A stretch of DNA of 64,000 nucleotides from Acanthosepion esculentum (lineage: Eukaryota > Mollusca > Cephalopoda > Sepiida > Sepiidae): the NCBI GenBank assembly GCA_964036315.1, contig CAXIWW010000817.1, forward strand, positions 8,777,501 to 8,841,500. Direction: 5' to 3'. How positions within the stretch are numbered: the stretch's first letter is position 1; the number at the start of each line of letters is the position of its first letter. Positions 10,801 through 22,279 of this stretch are shown piece by piece. Below the pieces are notes generated by a model. That model was not told the origin of the DNA. It saw nothing but the letters and a program-made list of their open reading frames with translations, and made no database searches. A program made the position numbers and the translations under genes.

Positions 10801-13741
10801 TGCTGGGTGGGGGGTCGTCTTTGTGGGAATTTCTGGGACTGGGGGTCGTCTGCATGGGACTTTCTTGGACTGTCTCCTGTCTGGGGTGTCGTCTTCGTGG
10901 GACTTTCTGGGAACGGGTGTCGTCTGCGTCGGACTTTCTGGGACTGTCTCCTGGGTGGGGGGTCGTCTGCGTGGGACTTTCTGGGAATGGGGGTCGTCTG
11001 CGTGGGACCTTCTGGGACTGGGGGTCGTCTGCGTGGGACCTTCTGGGACTGGGTGTCATCTGCGTGGGACTTTCTGGGACTGGGGGTCGTCTGCGTGGGA
11101 CTTTCTTGGACTGTCTCCTGGGTGGGGGGTCGTCTGCATGGGACTTTCTGGGACTGTCTCCTGGGTGGGGGGGTCGTCTGCGTTGCTCTTTCTGTGACTG
11201 TCTCCTGGGTGGGGGCCGTCTGCGTGGGACTTTCAGGAACTGGGTGTCGTCTGCGTCGGACTTTCTGGGACAGTCTCCTGGGTGGGTGGTCGTCTGCGTG
11301 GGACTTTCTGGGACTGGGGGTCGTCTCAGTGGGACTTTCTGGGACTGTCTCCTGGGTGGGGGCTCGTCTGCGTGGGACTTTCTGTGACTGGGGGTCGTCT
11401 GCGTGGGACTTTCTGGGACTGTCTCCTGTCTGGTGCGTCGTCTGCATGGGACTTTCTGGGCCTGTGTCCTGGGTGATGGGTCGTCTGCGTGGGACTTTCT
11501 GGGACTGGAGGTCGTCTGCATGGGACTTTCTGGGACTGTCTCCTGGGTGGGGGGGTCGTCTGCGTTGCTCTTTCTGTGACTGTCTCCTGGGTCGGGCGTC
11601 GTCTGTGTGGGACTTTCTGGGACTGGGGGCGTCTGAGTGGGACTTTCTGGGACTGGGGGTCGTCTGCGTGGGACTTTCTGGGACTGTGTCCTGGTTGGGG
11701 GGATCGTCTGCGTAGGACTTTCTTGGACTGTCTCCTGGGTGGGGGGTCGTCTGCATGGGACTTTCTGGGACTGGGGGTCGTCTGCGTGGGACCTTCTTGG
11801 ACTGGGGGTCGTCTGCGTGGGACCTTCTGGGACTGGGGGTCATTTGCGTGGGACTTTCTGGGACTGGGGGTCGTCTGCGTGGGACTTTCTTGGACTGTCT
11901 CCTGGGTGGGGGGTCGTCTGCATGGGACCTTCTGGGACTGGGGGTCGTCTGCGTGGGACCTTCTGGGACTGGGGGTCGTCTGCGTGGGACTTTCTGGGAC
12001 TGGGGGTCGTCTGCGTGGGACTTTCTGGGTCTGTCTCCTGGGTGGGGATCGTCTGCTTGGGACTTTCTGGGACTGGGTGTCGTCTGCGTGGGACTTTCTG
12101 GGACTGTCTCCTGGGTGGGTGGGTCTTCTGCGTAGGACTTTCTTGGACTGTCTCCTGTGACTGGGGGTGGTCTGCGTGGGACTTTCTGTGACTGGGGGTG
12201 GTCTGCGTGGGACTTTCTGGGACTGGGTCTCGTCTGCGTGGGACTTTCTGGGAAATGTCTGCTGGGTGGGGGGTCATCTGCGTGGGACGTTGTTGGAATG
12301 GGGGTCATCTGCGTGGGACTTTCTGGGACTGGGGGTCGTCTGCTTGGGACTTTCTAGTACTGGGGGTCGTCTGCGTGGGACTTTCTTGGACTGTCTCCTG
12401 GGTGGGGTGGTCGTCAGCGTGGGACTTTCTGGGACTGGGGTTCGTCTGCGTGGGACTTTCTGGGACTGGGGGTCGTATGCGTGGGACTTTCTGGGACTGT
12501 CGCCTGGGTGTGGGGTCGTCTGCGTGGGACTTTCTGGGAGTGGGGGTCGTCTGCGTGGGACTTTCTGGGACTGTCTCCTGGGTGGGGGGTCGTCTGCGTG
12601 GGACTTTCTGGGACTGGGGGTCGTCTGCGTGGGTCTTTCTGGGACTGTCTCCTGTCTGGTGGGTCGTCTGCGTCAGACTTTCTGGGACTGTCTCCTGAGT
12701 GAGGGGTCGTCTGCGTGGGACTTGCTGGGACTGGAGGTCGTCTGCATGGGACTTTCTGGGACTGTCTCCTGGGCTGGGTGTCGTCTGCGTTGGACTTTCT
12801 GTGACTCTCTCCTGGGTGGGGGCCGTCTGCGTGGGACTTTCTGGGACTGGAGGTCTTCTGAATGGGACTTTCCGGGACTGTCTCCTGGGTGGGGGGTCGT
12901 CTGCGTTGCTCTTTCTGTGACTGTCTCCTTGGTGGGGGCCGTCTGCGTGGGACTGTCTGGGACTGGGTGTCGTCTGCGTCGGACTTTCTGGGAGTGTCTC
13001 CTGGGTGGGGTGTCGTCTGCGTGGGACTTTCTGGGACTGGGGGTCGACTGCGTGGGACTTTCTGGGACTGTCTCCTGTCTGGGGGGTCATCTGCGTGGGA
13101 CTTTCTGGGACTGGGGGTTTTCTGCGTGGGTCTTTCTGGGACTGTCTCCTGGGTGGGGGTCGTCTGCGTGGGACTTTGTGGGACTGTCTTCTAGGTGGTG
13201 GGTCGTCTGCGTGGGACTTTCTGTGATGGGGGTGGTCTGCGTGGGACTTTCTGTGACTGGGGGTGGTCTGCGTGGGACTTTCTGGGACTGGGTGACGTCT
13301 GCGTGGGACTTTCTGGGACTGTCTCCTGGGTGGGGGGTCGTCTGCGTAGGACATTCTTGGACTGTCTCCTGGGTGGGGGGTCGTCTGCGTGGGACTTTCT
13401 GTGATGGGGGTGGTCTGCGTGGGACTTTCTGTGACTGGGGGTGGTCTGCGTGGGACTTTCTGGGACTGGGTGACGTCTGCGTGGGACTTTCTGGGAAATG
13501 TCTGCTGGGTGGGGGGTCGTCTGCGTGGGACGTTGTGGGACTGGGGGTCATCTGCGTGGGACTTTCTGGGACTGGGGGTCGTCTGCTTGGGACTTTCTGA
13601 TACTGGGGGTCGTCTGCGTGGGACTTTCTGGGACTGTCTCCTGGGTGGGGGGGTCGTCCTCGTTGCTCTTTCTGTGACTGTCTCCTGGGTGGGGGCCGTC
13701 TGCGTGGGACTTTCTGGGACTGGGTGTCGTCTGCGTCGGAC
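7861..13741 (+). repeat. Higher-order repeat copy B, 5,881 bp
   Basis: Tandem partner of copy A. It begins with the same phase and variant string (TTTCTGTGACTGTCTCC) as position 734. It ends where 13,730-13,745 (CGTCGGACTTTCTGGGACTG) departs from the A/B junction sequence at 7,850-7,865. Relative to A it has one rather than two 1,308-bp segments. It has an extra 74 bp (one 43-mer plus one 31-mer) near 11,282-11,400 and an extra 31 bp near 11,990, and lacks about 42 bp near 12,500. Length differences are therefore nearly all multiples of the basic units, as expected from unequal exchange. Confidence 0.88.
9377..10684 (+). repeat. 1,308-bp segment, single copy in B
   Basis: Counterpart of 2,250-3,557 (offset 7,127) and of 3,558-4,865 (offset 5,819). 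Its left edge carries the TCTGCTGGG variant of the first A copy. Its right edge runs into CTGGGTGTGGGG like the second A copy. This is what one expects if a single ancestral segment was doubled in A, or a doubled one reduced in B, by unequal crossing over. Confidence 0.85.
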
Positions 13742-16700
13742 TTTCTGGGACTGTCACCTGGGTGGGGGCTCGTCTGCGTGGGACTTTCTGGGACTGGGGG
13801 TCGTCTGCGTGGGACTTTCTGGGACTGTCTCCTGTCTGGTGGCTCGTCTGCGTGGGACTTTCTGGGCCTGTGTCCTGGGTGAGGGGTCGTCTGCGTGGGA
13901 CTTTCTGGGACTGGAGGTCGTCTGCATGGGACTTTCTGGGACGGTCTCCTGGGTGGGGGCTCGTCTGCGTGGGACTTTCTGGGACAGGGGGTCGTCTGCG
14001 TGGGACTTTCTGGGACTGTCTCCTGTCTGGGTGGTCGTCTGCGTGGTACTTTCTGGTACTGTCTCCAGGGTGGGGGGTCGCCTGCGTGGGAATTTCTGGG
14101 ACTGTGGGTCATCTGCGTGGGACTTTCTGGGACTGCGGTTCGTCTGCGTGGGACTTTCTGGGACTGTCTCCTGGGTGGGGGGTCGTCTGCGTAGGACTTA
14201 CTTGGACTGTCTCCTGGGTGGGGGGTCGTCTGCGTGGGTCTTTCTGGGACTGGGGTTCGTCTGCGTGGGACTTTCTGGGACTGGGGTCGTCTCCGTTGGA
14301 CTTTCTGGGACTGTCTACTGTCTGGGGGGTCGTCTGCGTGGGACTTTCTGGGACTGGGGGTCGTCTGCGTGGGTCTTTCTGGGACTGTCTCCTGGGTGGG
14401 GATCGTCGGCGTAGGACTTTGTGGGACTGTCTTCTAGGTGGTGTGTCGTCTGCGTAGGATTTCTGGCACTGTCGCTTGGGTGGGGGTCGTCTGCGTGGGA
14501 CTTTCTGGGACTGGGGGTCGTCTGCGTGGGACTTTCTGGGACTGTCTCCTGTCTGGTGGCTCGTCTGCGTGGGACTTTCTGGGCCTGTGTCCTGGGTGAG
14601 GGGTCGTCTGCGTGGGACTTTATGGGACTGGAGGTCGTCTGCATGGGACGGTCTCCTGGGTGGGGGCTCATCTGCGTGGGACTTTCTGGGACAGGGGGTC
14701 GTCTGCGTGGGACTTTCTGGGACTGTCTCCTGTCTGGGTGGTCGTCTGCGTGGTACTTTCTGGTACTGTGGGTCATCTGCGTGGGACATTCTGGGACTGC
14801 GGTTCGTCTGCGTGGGACTTTCTGGGACTGTCTCCTGGGTGGGGGGTCGTCTGCGTAGGACTTACTTGGACTGTCTCCTGGGTGGGGGGTCGTCTGCGTG
14901 GGTCTTTCTGGGACTGGGGGTCGTCTGCGTGGGACTTTCTGGGACTGGGGGTCGTCTGCGTGGGACTTTCTGCGAGTGTGTCCTGGTTGGGGGGGTCGTC
15001 TGCGTAGGACTTTCATGTACTGTCTCCTGGGTGGGGGGTCGTCTGCGTGGGACTTTCTGGGACTTGGGATCGTCTGTGTGGGACTTTCTGGGACTGTCTC
15101 CTGTCTGGGGGGGTCTTCTGCGTGGGACTTTCTGGGAATGGGGATCGTCTGCGTGGGACTTTCTGGGACTGGGGGTCATCTGCGTGGGACTTTCTGGGAC
15201 TGGGGTTCGTCTGCGTTGGACTTTCTGGGACTGTCTACTGTCTGGGGGGTCGTCTGCGTGGGACTTTCTGGGACTGGGGGTCGTCTGCGTTGGTCTTTCT
15301 GGGACTGTCTCCTGGGTGGGGGTCGTCTGCGTGGGACATTGTGGGACTGTCTTCTAGGTGGTGTGTCGTCTGCGTGGGATTTCTGGCACTGTCGCTTGGG
15401 TGGGGGTCGTCTGCGTGGGACTTTCTGGGATTGGGGGTCGTCTGCGTGGGACCTTCTGGGACTGGGGGTCGTCTGCGTGGGACCTTCTGGGACTGGGGGT
15501 CATCTGCGTGGGACTTTCTGGGACCTGGGGTCGTCTGCGTGGGACTTTCTTGGACAGGTGGTCGTCTGCGTGGGACTTTCTGGGACTGACTCCTGGGTCG
15601 GGCGTCGTCTGTGTGGGACTTTCTGGGACTGGGGGTCGTCTGAGTGGGACTTTCTGGGACTGGGGTTCGTCTGCGTGGGACTTTCTGGGACTGTCTCCTG
15701 GGTGGGGGGATCGTCTGCTTAGGACTTTCTTGGACTGTCTCCTGGGTGGGGTGTCGTCTGCGTGGGACTTTCTGGGACTGGGGGTCGTCTGCGTGGGACC
15801 TTCTGGGACTGGGGGTCGTCTGCGTGGGACCTTCTGGGACTGGGGGTCATCTGCGTTGGACTTTCTGGGACTGGGGGTCGTCTGCGTGGGACTTTCTTGG
15901 ACTGTCTCCTGGGTGGGGGGTCGTCTGCATGGGACTTTCTGGGACTGTCTCCTCGGTGGGGGGGTCGTCATCGTTGCTCTTTCTGTGACTGTCTCCTGGG
16001 TGGGGGCCGTCTGCGTGGGACATTCTGGGACTGGGTGTCGTCTGCGTCGGACTTTCTGGGACTGTCTCCTGGGTGGGGTGGTCGTCTGCGTGGGACTTTC
16101 TGGGACTGGGGGTCGTCTGAGTGGGATTTTCTGGGACTGTCCCCTGGGTGGGGGCTCGTATGCGTGGGACTTTCTGGGACTGGCGGTCGTCTGCGTGGGA
16201 CTTTCTTGGACAGGGGGTCGTCTACATGGGACTTTCTGGGACTGACTCCTGGGTCGGGCGTCGTCTGTGTGGGACTTTCTGGGACTGGGGGTCGTCTGAG
16301 TGGGACTTTCTGGGACTGGGGGTCGTCTGCGTGGGACTTTCTGGGACTGTCTCCTGGGTGGGTGGTCGTCTGCGTGGGACTTTCTGGGACTGGGGGTCGT
16401 CTGAGTGGGACTTTCTGGGACTGTCACCTGGGTGGGGGCTCGTCTGCGTGGGACTTTCTGGGACTGGGGGTCGTCTGCGTGGGACTTTCTGGGACTGTCT
16501 CCTGTCTGGTGGCTCGTCTGCGTGGGACTTTCTGGGCCTGTGTCCTGGGTGGGTGGTCGTCTGCGTGGGACTTTCTGGGACTGGAGGTCGTCTGCATGGG
16601 ACTTTCTGGGACTGTCTCCTGGGTGGGGGCTCGTCTGCGAGGGACTTTCTGGGACAGGGGGTCGTCTGCGTGGGACTTTCTGGGACTGTCTCCTGTCTGG

Positions 16701-19374
16701 GTGGTCGTCTGCGTGGTACTTTCTGGTACTGTCTCCAGGGTGGGGGGTCGTCTGCGTGGGAATTTCTGGGACAGGGGGTCGTCTGCGTGGGACTTTCTGG
16801 GACTGAGTCCTGGGTCGGGCGTCGTCTGTGTGGGACTTTCTGGGACTGGGGGTCGTCTGAGTGGGACTTTCTGGGACTGGGGGTCGTCTGCGTGGGACTT
16901 TCTGGGACTGGGGGTCGTCTGCGAGGGACTTTCTGGGAGTGTCTCCTGGGTGGGGGGGTCGTCTGCGTAGGACTTTCTTGTACTGTCTCCTGGGTGGGTG
17001 GTCGTCTGCGTGGGACTTTCTGGGACTGGGGGTCGTCTGCGTGGGACTTTCTGGGAGTGTCTCCTGGGTGGGGGTGTCGTCAGCGTAGGACATTATTGTA
17101 CTGTCTCCTGGGTGGGGGGTCGTCTGCGTGGGACTTTCTGGGACTGTCTCCTGTCTGGGGGGTCGTCTGCGTGGGACTTTCTGGGACTTGGGGGTTTTCT
17201 GCGTGGGTCTTTCTGGGACTGTCTCCTGGGTGGGGGTCGTCTGCGTGGGACTTTGTGCGACTGTCTTCTAGGTGGTGGGTCGTCTGCGTGGGACTTTCTG
17301 GGACTGTCGCCTGGGTGGGGGGTTATCTGCGTGGGACTTTCTGGGACTGGGGATCGTCTGAGTGGGACTTTCTGGGACTGGGGTCATCTGCGTGGGACTT
17401 TCTGGGACTGGGGGTCGTCTGCGTGGGACTTTCTGGGACTGTCTCCTGTCTGGGGGGTCGTCTGCGTGGGACTTTCTGGGACTGGGGGTCGTCTACGTGG
17501 GTCTTTCTGGGACTGTATCCTGGGTGGGGGTCGTCTGCGTGGGACTTTGTGGGACTGTCTTCTAGGTGGTGTGTCGTCTGCGTGGGACATTCTGGCACTG
17601 TCGCTTGGGTGGGGGGTCCTCTGCGTGGGACTTTCTGGGATAGGGGGACGTCTGCGTGGGACCTTCTGGGACTGGGGGTCGTCTGCGTGGGACCTTCTGG
17701 GACTGGGGGTCATCTGCGTGGGACTTTCTGGGACTGGGGGTCGTCTACGTGGGACTTTCTTGGACTGTCTCCTGGGTGGGGGGTCGTCTGCGTGGGACTT
17801 TCTGGGACTGGGGGTCGTCTGCGTGGGACTATCTGGGACTGGCGGTCGTCTGCGTTGGACTTTCTTGGACTGTCTCCTGGGTGGGTTGTCCTCTACGTGG
17901 GACTTTCTGGGACTGGGGCTCGTCTGCGTGGGACCTTCTGGGACTGTCTCCTGTCTGGTGGGTCGTCTGCGTGGGACTTTCTGTGACTGTCTCCTGGGTG
18001 GGGGGTCGTCTGCGTGGGACTTTCTGGGACTGGAGGTCGTCTGCATGGGACTTTCTGGGACTGTCTGCTGGGTGGGGGGATCGTCTGCGTGGGACTTCCT
18101 GGGACTGGGGGTCGTCTGCGTGGGACTTTCTGGGACTGGGGGTCGTCTGCGTGGGACTTTCTGGGACTGGGGGTCGTCTGCGTGGGACTTTCTGGGTCTG
18201 ACTCCTGGGTGGGGATCGTCTGCTTGGGACTTTCTGGGACTGGGTGTCGTCTGCTTGGGACTTTCTGGGACTGGGTGTCGTCTGCGTCGGACTTTCTGGG
18301 ACTGGGGGTCGTCTGCTTGGGACTTTCTGGTTCTGGGGGTCGTCTGCGTGGGACTTTCTTGGACTGTCTCCTGGGTCGGGTGTCGTCTGCGTGGGACTTT
18401 CTGGGACTGGGGGTCGTCTGAGTGGGACTTTCTGGGACTGGGGGTCGTCTGCGTGGGACTTTCTGGGACTGTCTCCTGGGTGGGGGGATCGTCTGTGTAG
18501 GACTTTCTTGGACTGTCTCCTGGGTGGGGTGTCGTCTGCGTGGGACTTTCTGGGACTGGGGGTCGTCTGCGTGAGACCTTCTGGGACTGGGGGTCTTCTG
18601 CGTGGGACCTTCTGGGACTGGGGGTCATCTGCGTGGGACTTTCTGGGACTGGGGGTCGTCTGCGTGGGACTTTCTTGGACTGTCTCCTGGGTGGGGGGTC
18701 GTCTGCATGGGACTTTCTGGGTCTGACTCCTGGGTGGGGATCGTCTGCTTGGGACTTTCTGGGACTGGGTGTCGTCTGCTTGGGACTTTCTGGGACTGGG
18801 TGTCGTCTGCGTCGGACTTTCTGGGACTGGGGGTCGTCTGCTTGGGACTTTCTGGTTCTGGGGGTCGTCTGCGTGGGACTTTCTGGGACTGTCTCCTGGG
18901 TGGGGGGGTCGTCTGCGTGGGACTTTCTGGGACTGGGGTTCGTCTGCGTGGGACTTTCTGGGACTGGGGGTCGTCTGCGTGGGACTTTCTGGGACTGTCG
19001 CCTGGGTGGGGGTTCGTCTGCGTGGGACTTTCTGGGACTGGGGGTCGTCTGCGTGGAACTTTCTGGGACTGTCGCCTGGGACTTTCTGGGACTGGGTGTC
19101 GTCTGCGTCGGACTTTCTGGGACTGTCTCCAGGGTGGGGGGTCGTCTGCGTCGGAATTTCTGGGACAGGGGGTCGTCTGCGTGGGACTTTGTGGGACTGT
19201 CTTCTAGGTGGTGGGTCGTCTGCGTGGGACTTTCTGGGACTGTCGCCTGGGTGGGGGGTCGTCTGCGTGGGACTTTCTGGGACTGGAGGTCGTCTGCATG
19301 GGACTTTCTGGGACTCTCTCCTGGGCTGGGTGTCTTCTGCGTTGGACTTTCTGGGAATGGGGGTCGTCTGCGTG
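13742..19374 (+). repeat. Minisatellite mosaic without one dominant higher-order period
   Basis: 31/43-bp units continue unbroken. Short strings of variants recur but are shuffled. One string (CTGTCTGGTGGCTCG followed by TTTCTGGGCCTGTGTCC) occurs near 13,830-13,875, 14,551-14,596 and 16,502-16,547, each time followed by a similar but not identical tail. Other parts resemble the window's first 700 bases or the 5.0-6.2 kb stretch of copy A. It reads as a patchwork of older higher-order repeats broken by later exchanges. No non-satellite sequence is seen. Confidence 0.75.
18183..18884 (+). repeat. 177-bp segment repeated at 525-bp offset
   Basis: 18,183-18,359 recurs at 18,708-18,884. Both contain TTTCTGGGTCTGACTCC, ATCGTCTGCTTGG, and an unusual TTTCTGGTTCTGGGGG. 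The copies stop matching when one continues TTTCTTGGACTG and the other TTTCTGGGACTG. Between them lie ordinary 31/43-bp units. Confidence 0.8.
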
Positions 19375-22279
19375 GGACTTTCTGGGACTGTCTCCTGGGT
19401 GGGTGGGTCTTCTGCGTAGGACTTTCTTGGACTGTCTCCTGGGTGGGGGGGTCGTCTGCGTGGGACTTTCTGTGACTGGGGGTGGTCTGCGTGGGACTTT
19501 CTGTGACTGGGGGTGGTCTGCGTGGGACTTTCTGGGACTGGGTTTCGTCTGCGTGGGACTTTCTGGGAAATGTCTGCTGGGTGGGGGGTCATCTGCGTGG
19601 GACGTTGTGGGACTGGGGGTCATCTGCGTGGGACTTTCTGGGACTGGGGGTCGTCTGCTTGGGACTTTCTGGTACTGGGGGTCGTCTGCGTGGGACTTTC
19701 TTGGACTGTCTCCTGGGTGGGGTGGTCGTCAGCGTGGGACTTTCTGGGACTGGGGTTCGTCTGCGTGGGACTTTCTGGGACTGGGGGTCGTATGCGTGGG
19801 ACTTTCTGGGACTGTCGCCTGGGTGGGGTTCGTCTGCGTGGGACTTTCTAGGACTGTCGCCTGGGTGTGGGGTCGTCTGCGTGGGACTTTCTGGGAGTGG
19901 GGGTCGTCTGCGTGGGACTTTCTGGGACTCTCTCCTGGGTGGGGGGTCGTCTGCGTGGGACTTTCTGGGACTGGGGGTCGTCTGCGTGGGTCTTTCTGGG
20001 ACTGTCTCCTGTCTGGTGGGTCGTCTGCGTGGGACTTTCTGGGACTGTCTCCTGAGTGAGGGGTCGTCTGCGTGGGACTTGCTGGGACTGGAGGTCGTCT
20101 GCATGGGACTTTCTGGGACTGTCTCCTGGGCTGGGTGTCGTCTGCGTTGGACTTTCTGTGACTCTCTCCTGGGTGGAGGCCGTCTGCGTGGGACTTTCTG
20201 GGACTGGAGGTCTTCTGAATGGGACTTTCCGGGACTGTCTCCTGGGTGGGGGGTCGTCTGCGTTGCTCTTTCTGTGACTGTCTCCTTGGTGGGGGCCGTC
20301 TGCGTGGGACTGTCTGGGACTGGGTGTCGTCTGCGTCGGACTTTCTGGGAGTGTCTCCTGGGTGGGGTGTCGTCTGCGTGGGACTTTCTGGGACTGGGGG
20401 TCGACTGCGTGGGACTTTCTGGGACTGTCTCCTGTCTGGGGGGTCATCTGCGTGGGACTTTCTGGGACTGGGGGTTTTCTGCGTGGGTCTTTCTGGGACT
20501 GTCTCCTGGGTGGGGGTCGTCTGCGTGGGACTTTGTGGGACTGTCTTCTAGGTGGTGGGTCGTCTGCGTGGGACTTTCTGGACTGTCTCCTGGGTGGGGG
20601 GGTCGTCTGCATGGGACTTTCTGGGACTCTCTCCTGGGCTGGGTGTCGTCTGCGTTGGACTTTCTGGGAATGGGTGTCGTCTGCGTGGGACTTTCTGGGA
20701 CTGTCTCCTGGGTGGGGGGTCGTCTGCGTAGGACATTCTTGGACTGTCTCCTGGGTGGGGGGTGGTCTGCGTGGGACTTTCTGTGATGGGGGTGGTCTGC
20801 GTGGGACTTTCTGTGACTGGGGGTGGTCTGCGTGGGACTTTCTGGGACTGGGTGACGTCTGCGTGGGACTTTCTGGGAAATGTCTGCTGGGTGGGGGGTC
20901 GTCTGCGTGGGACGTTGTGGGACTGGGGGTCATCTGCGTGGGACTTTCTGGGACTGGGGGTCGTCTGCTTGGGACTTTCTGATACTGGGGGTCGTCTGCG
21001 TGGGACTTTCTTGGACTGTCTCCTGGGTTGGGGGGTCGTCTGCGTAGGACTTTCTGGGACTGTCGCCTGGGTGGGGGGTCGTCTGCGTGGGACTTTCTGG
21101 GACTGGGGGTCGTCTGCGTGGGACTTTCTGGGACTGTCGCCTGGGTGGGGGGGTCGTCTGCGTGAGACTTTCTGGGAGTGGGGGTCGTCTGCGTGGGACT
21201 TTCTGGGACTGTCTCCTGGGTGGGGGGTCGTCTGCGTGGGACTTTCTGGGACTGGGGGTCGTCTGCGTGGGACTTTCTGGGACTGTCTCCTGTCTGGTGG
21301 GTCGTCTGCGTGGGACTTTCTGGGACTGTCTCCTGAGTGAGGGGTCGTCTACGTGGGACTTGCTGGGACTGGAGGTCGTCTGCATGGGACTTTCTGGGAC
21401 TGTCTCCTGGCGTGGGTGTCGTCTGCATGGGACTTTCTGGGACTGTCTCCTGGGTGGGTGGGGGGTCGTCTGCGTTGCTCTTTCTGTGACTGTCTCCTGG
21501 GTGGGGGGTCGTCTGCGTGGGACTTTCTGGGAATGGGGGTCGTCTGCGTGGGACTTTCTGGGACTGGGGGTCGTCTGCGTGGGACTTTCTGGGAGTGTCT
21601 CCTGGGTGGGGGGGTCGTCTGCGTAGGACTTTCTTGTACTGTCTCCTGGGTGGGGGTCGTCTGCGTGGGACTTTCTGGGACTGGGGATCGTCTGCGTGGG
21701 ACTTTCTGGGACTGGGTGTCGTCTGCGTCGGACTTTATGGGACTGTCTCCTGGGTGGGGGGTCGTCTGCGTGGGACTTTCTGGGAATGGGGGTCGTCTGC
21801 GTGGGACTTTCTGGGACTGTCTCCTGGGTGGGGGGGTCGTCTGCGTAGGACTTTCTTGGACTGTCTCCTGGGTGCGGGGTCGTCTGCGTGGGACTTTCTG
21901 GGACTGGGGGTTGTCTGCGTGGGACTTTCTGGGACTGGGGGTCATCTGCGTGGGACTTTCTGGGAGTGTCTCCTTGGTGGGGGGTCGTCTGCGTAGGACT
22001 TTCTTGTACTGTCTCCTGGGTGGGGGTCGTCTGCGTGGGACTTTCTGGGACTGGGGATCGTCTGCGTGGGACTTTCTGGGACTGTCTCCTGTCTGGTGGG
22101 TCGTCTGCGTGGGACCTTCTGGGACTGGGGGTCGTCTGCGTGGGACCTTCTGGGACTGGGGGTCGTCTGCGTGGGACTTTCTGGGACTGGGGGTCGTCTG
22201 CGTGGGACTTTCTGGGTCTGTCTCCTGGGTGGGGATCGTCTGCTTGGGACTTTCTGGGACTGGGTGTCGTCTGCGTGGG
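19375..22279 (+). repeat. Higher-order repeat copy D1, 2,905-bp offset
   Basis: 19,451 matches 22,356 (2,905 bp), and the readings 19,482-20,786 and 22,387-23,691 are near-identical over 434 codons. The block opens with TTTCTGTGACTGGGGGTGG units and the GGGAAATGTCTGCTGGG / GACGTTGT pair. The same opening is found in copies A and B near 6,234-7,720 and 12,157-13,600, so this 1.5-kb module exists at least four times in the left array. Confidence 0.85.

Noticed and set aside
9315..12308. 997-codon minus-strand open frame of Pro/Ser/Thr/Arg-rich 31-residue repeats
   Set aside because: The unit is open in all six frames, so long frames arise automatically. Equally long overlapping frames exist on both strands, and there is no promoter, splice site or non-repeat domain.
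7861..13741. Copy B as a pure assembly duplication of copy A
   Set aside because: B differs from A by several whole-unit indels, a missing 1,308-bp copy and scattered point changes, which a simple duplicated contig would not show. Still to be confirmed with spanning reads.
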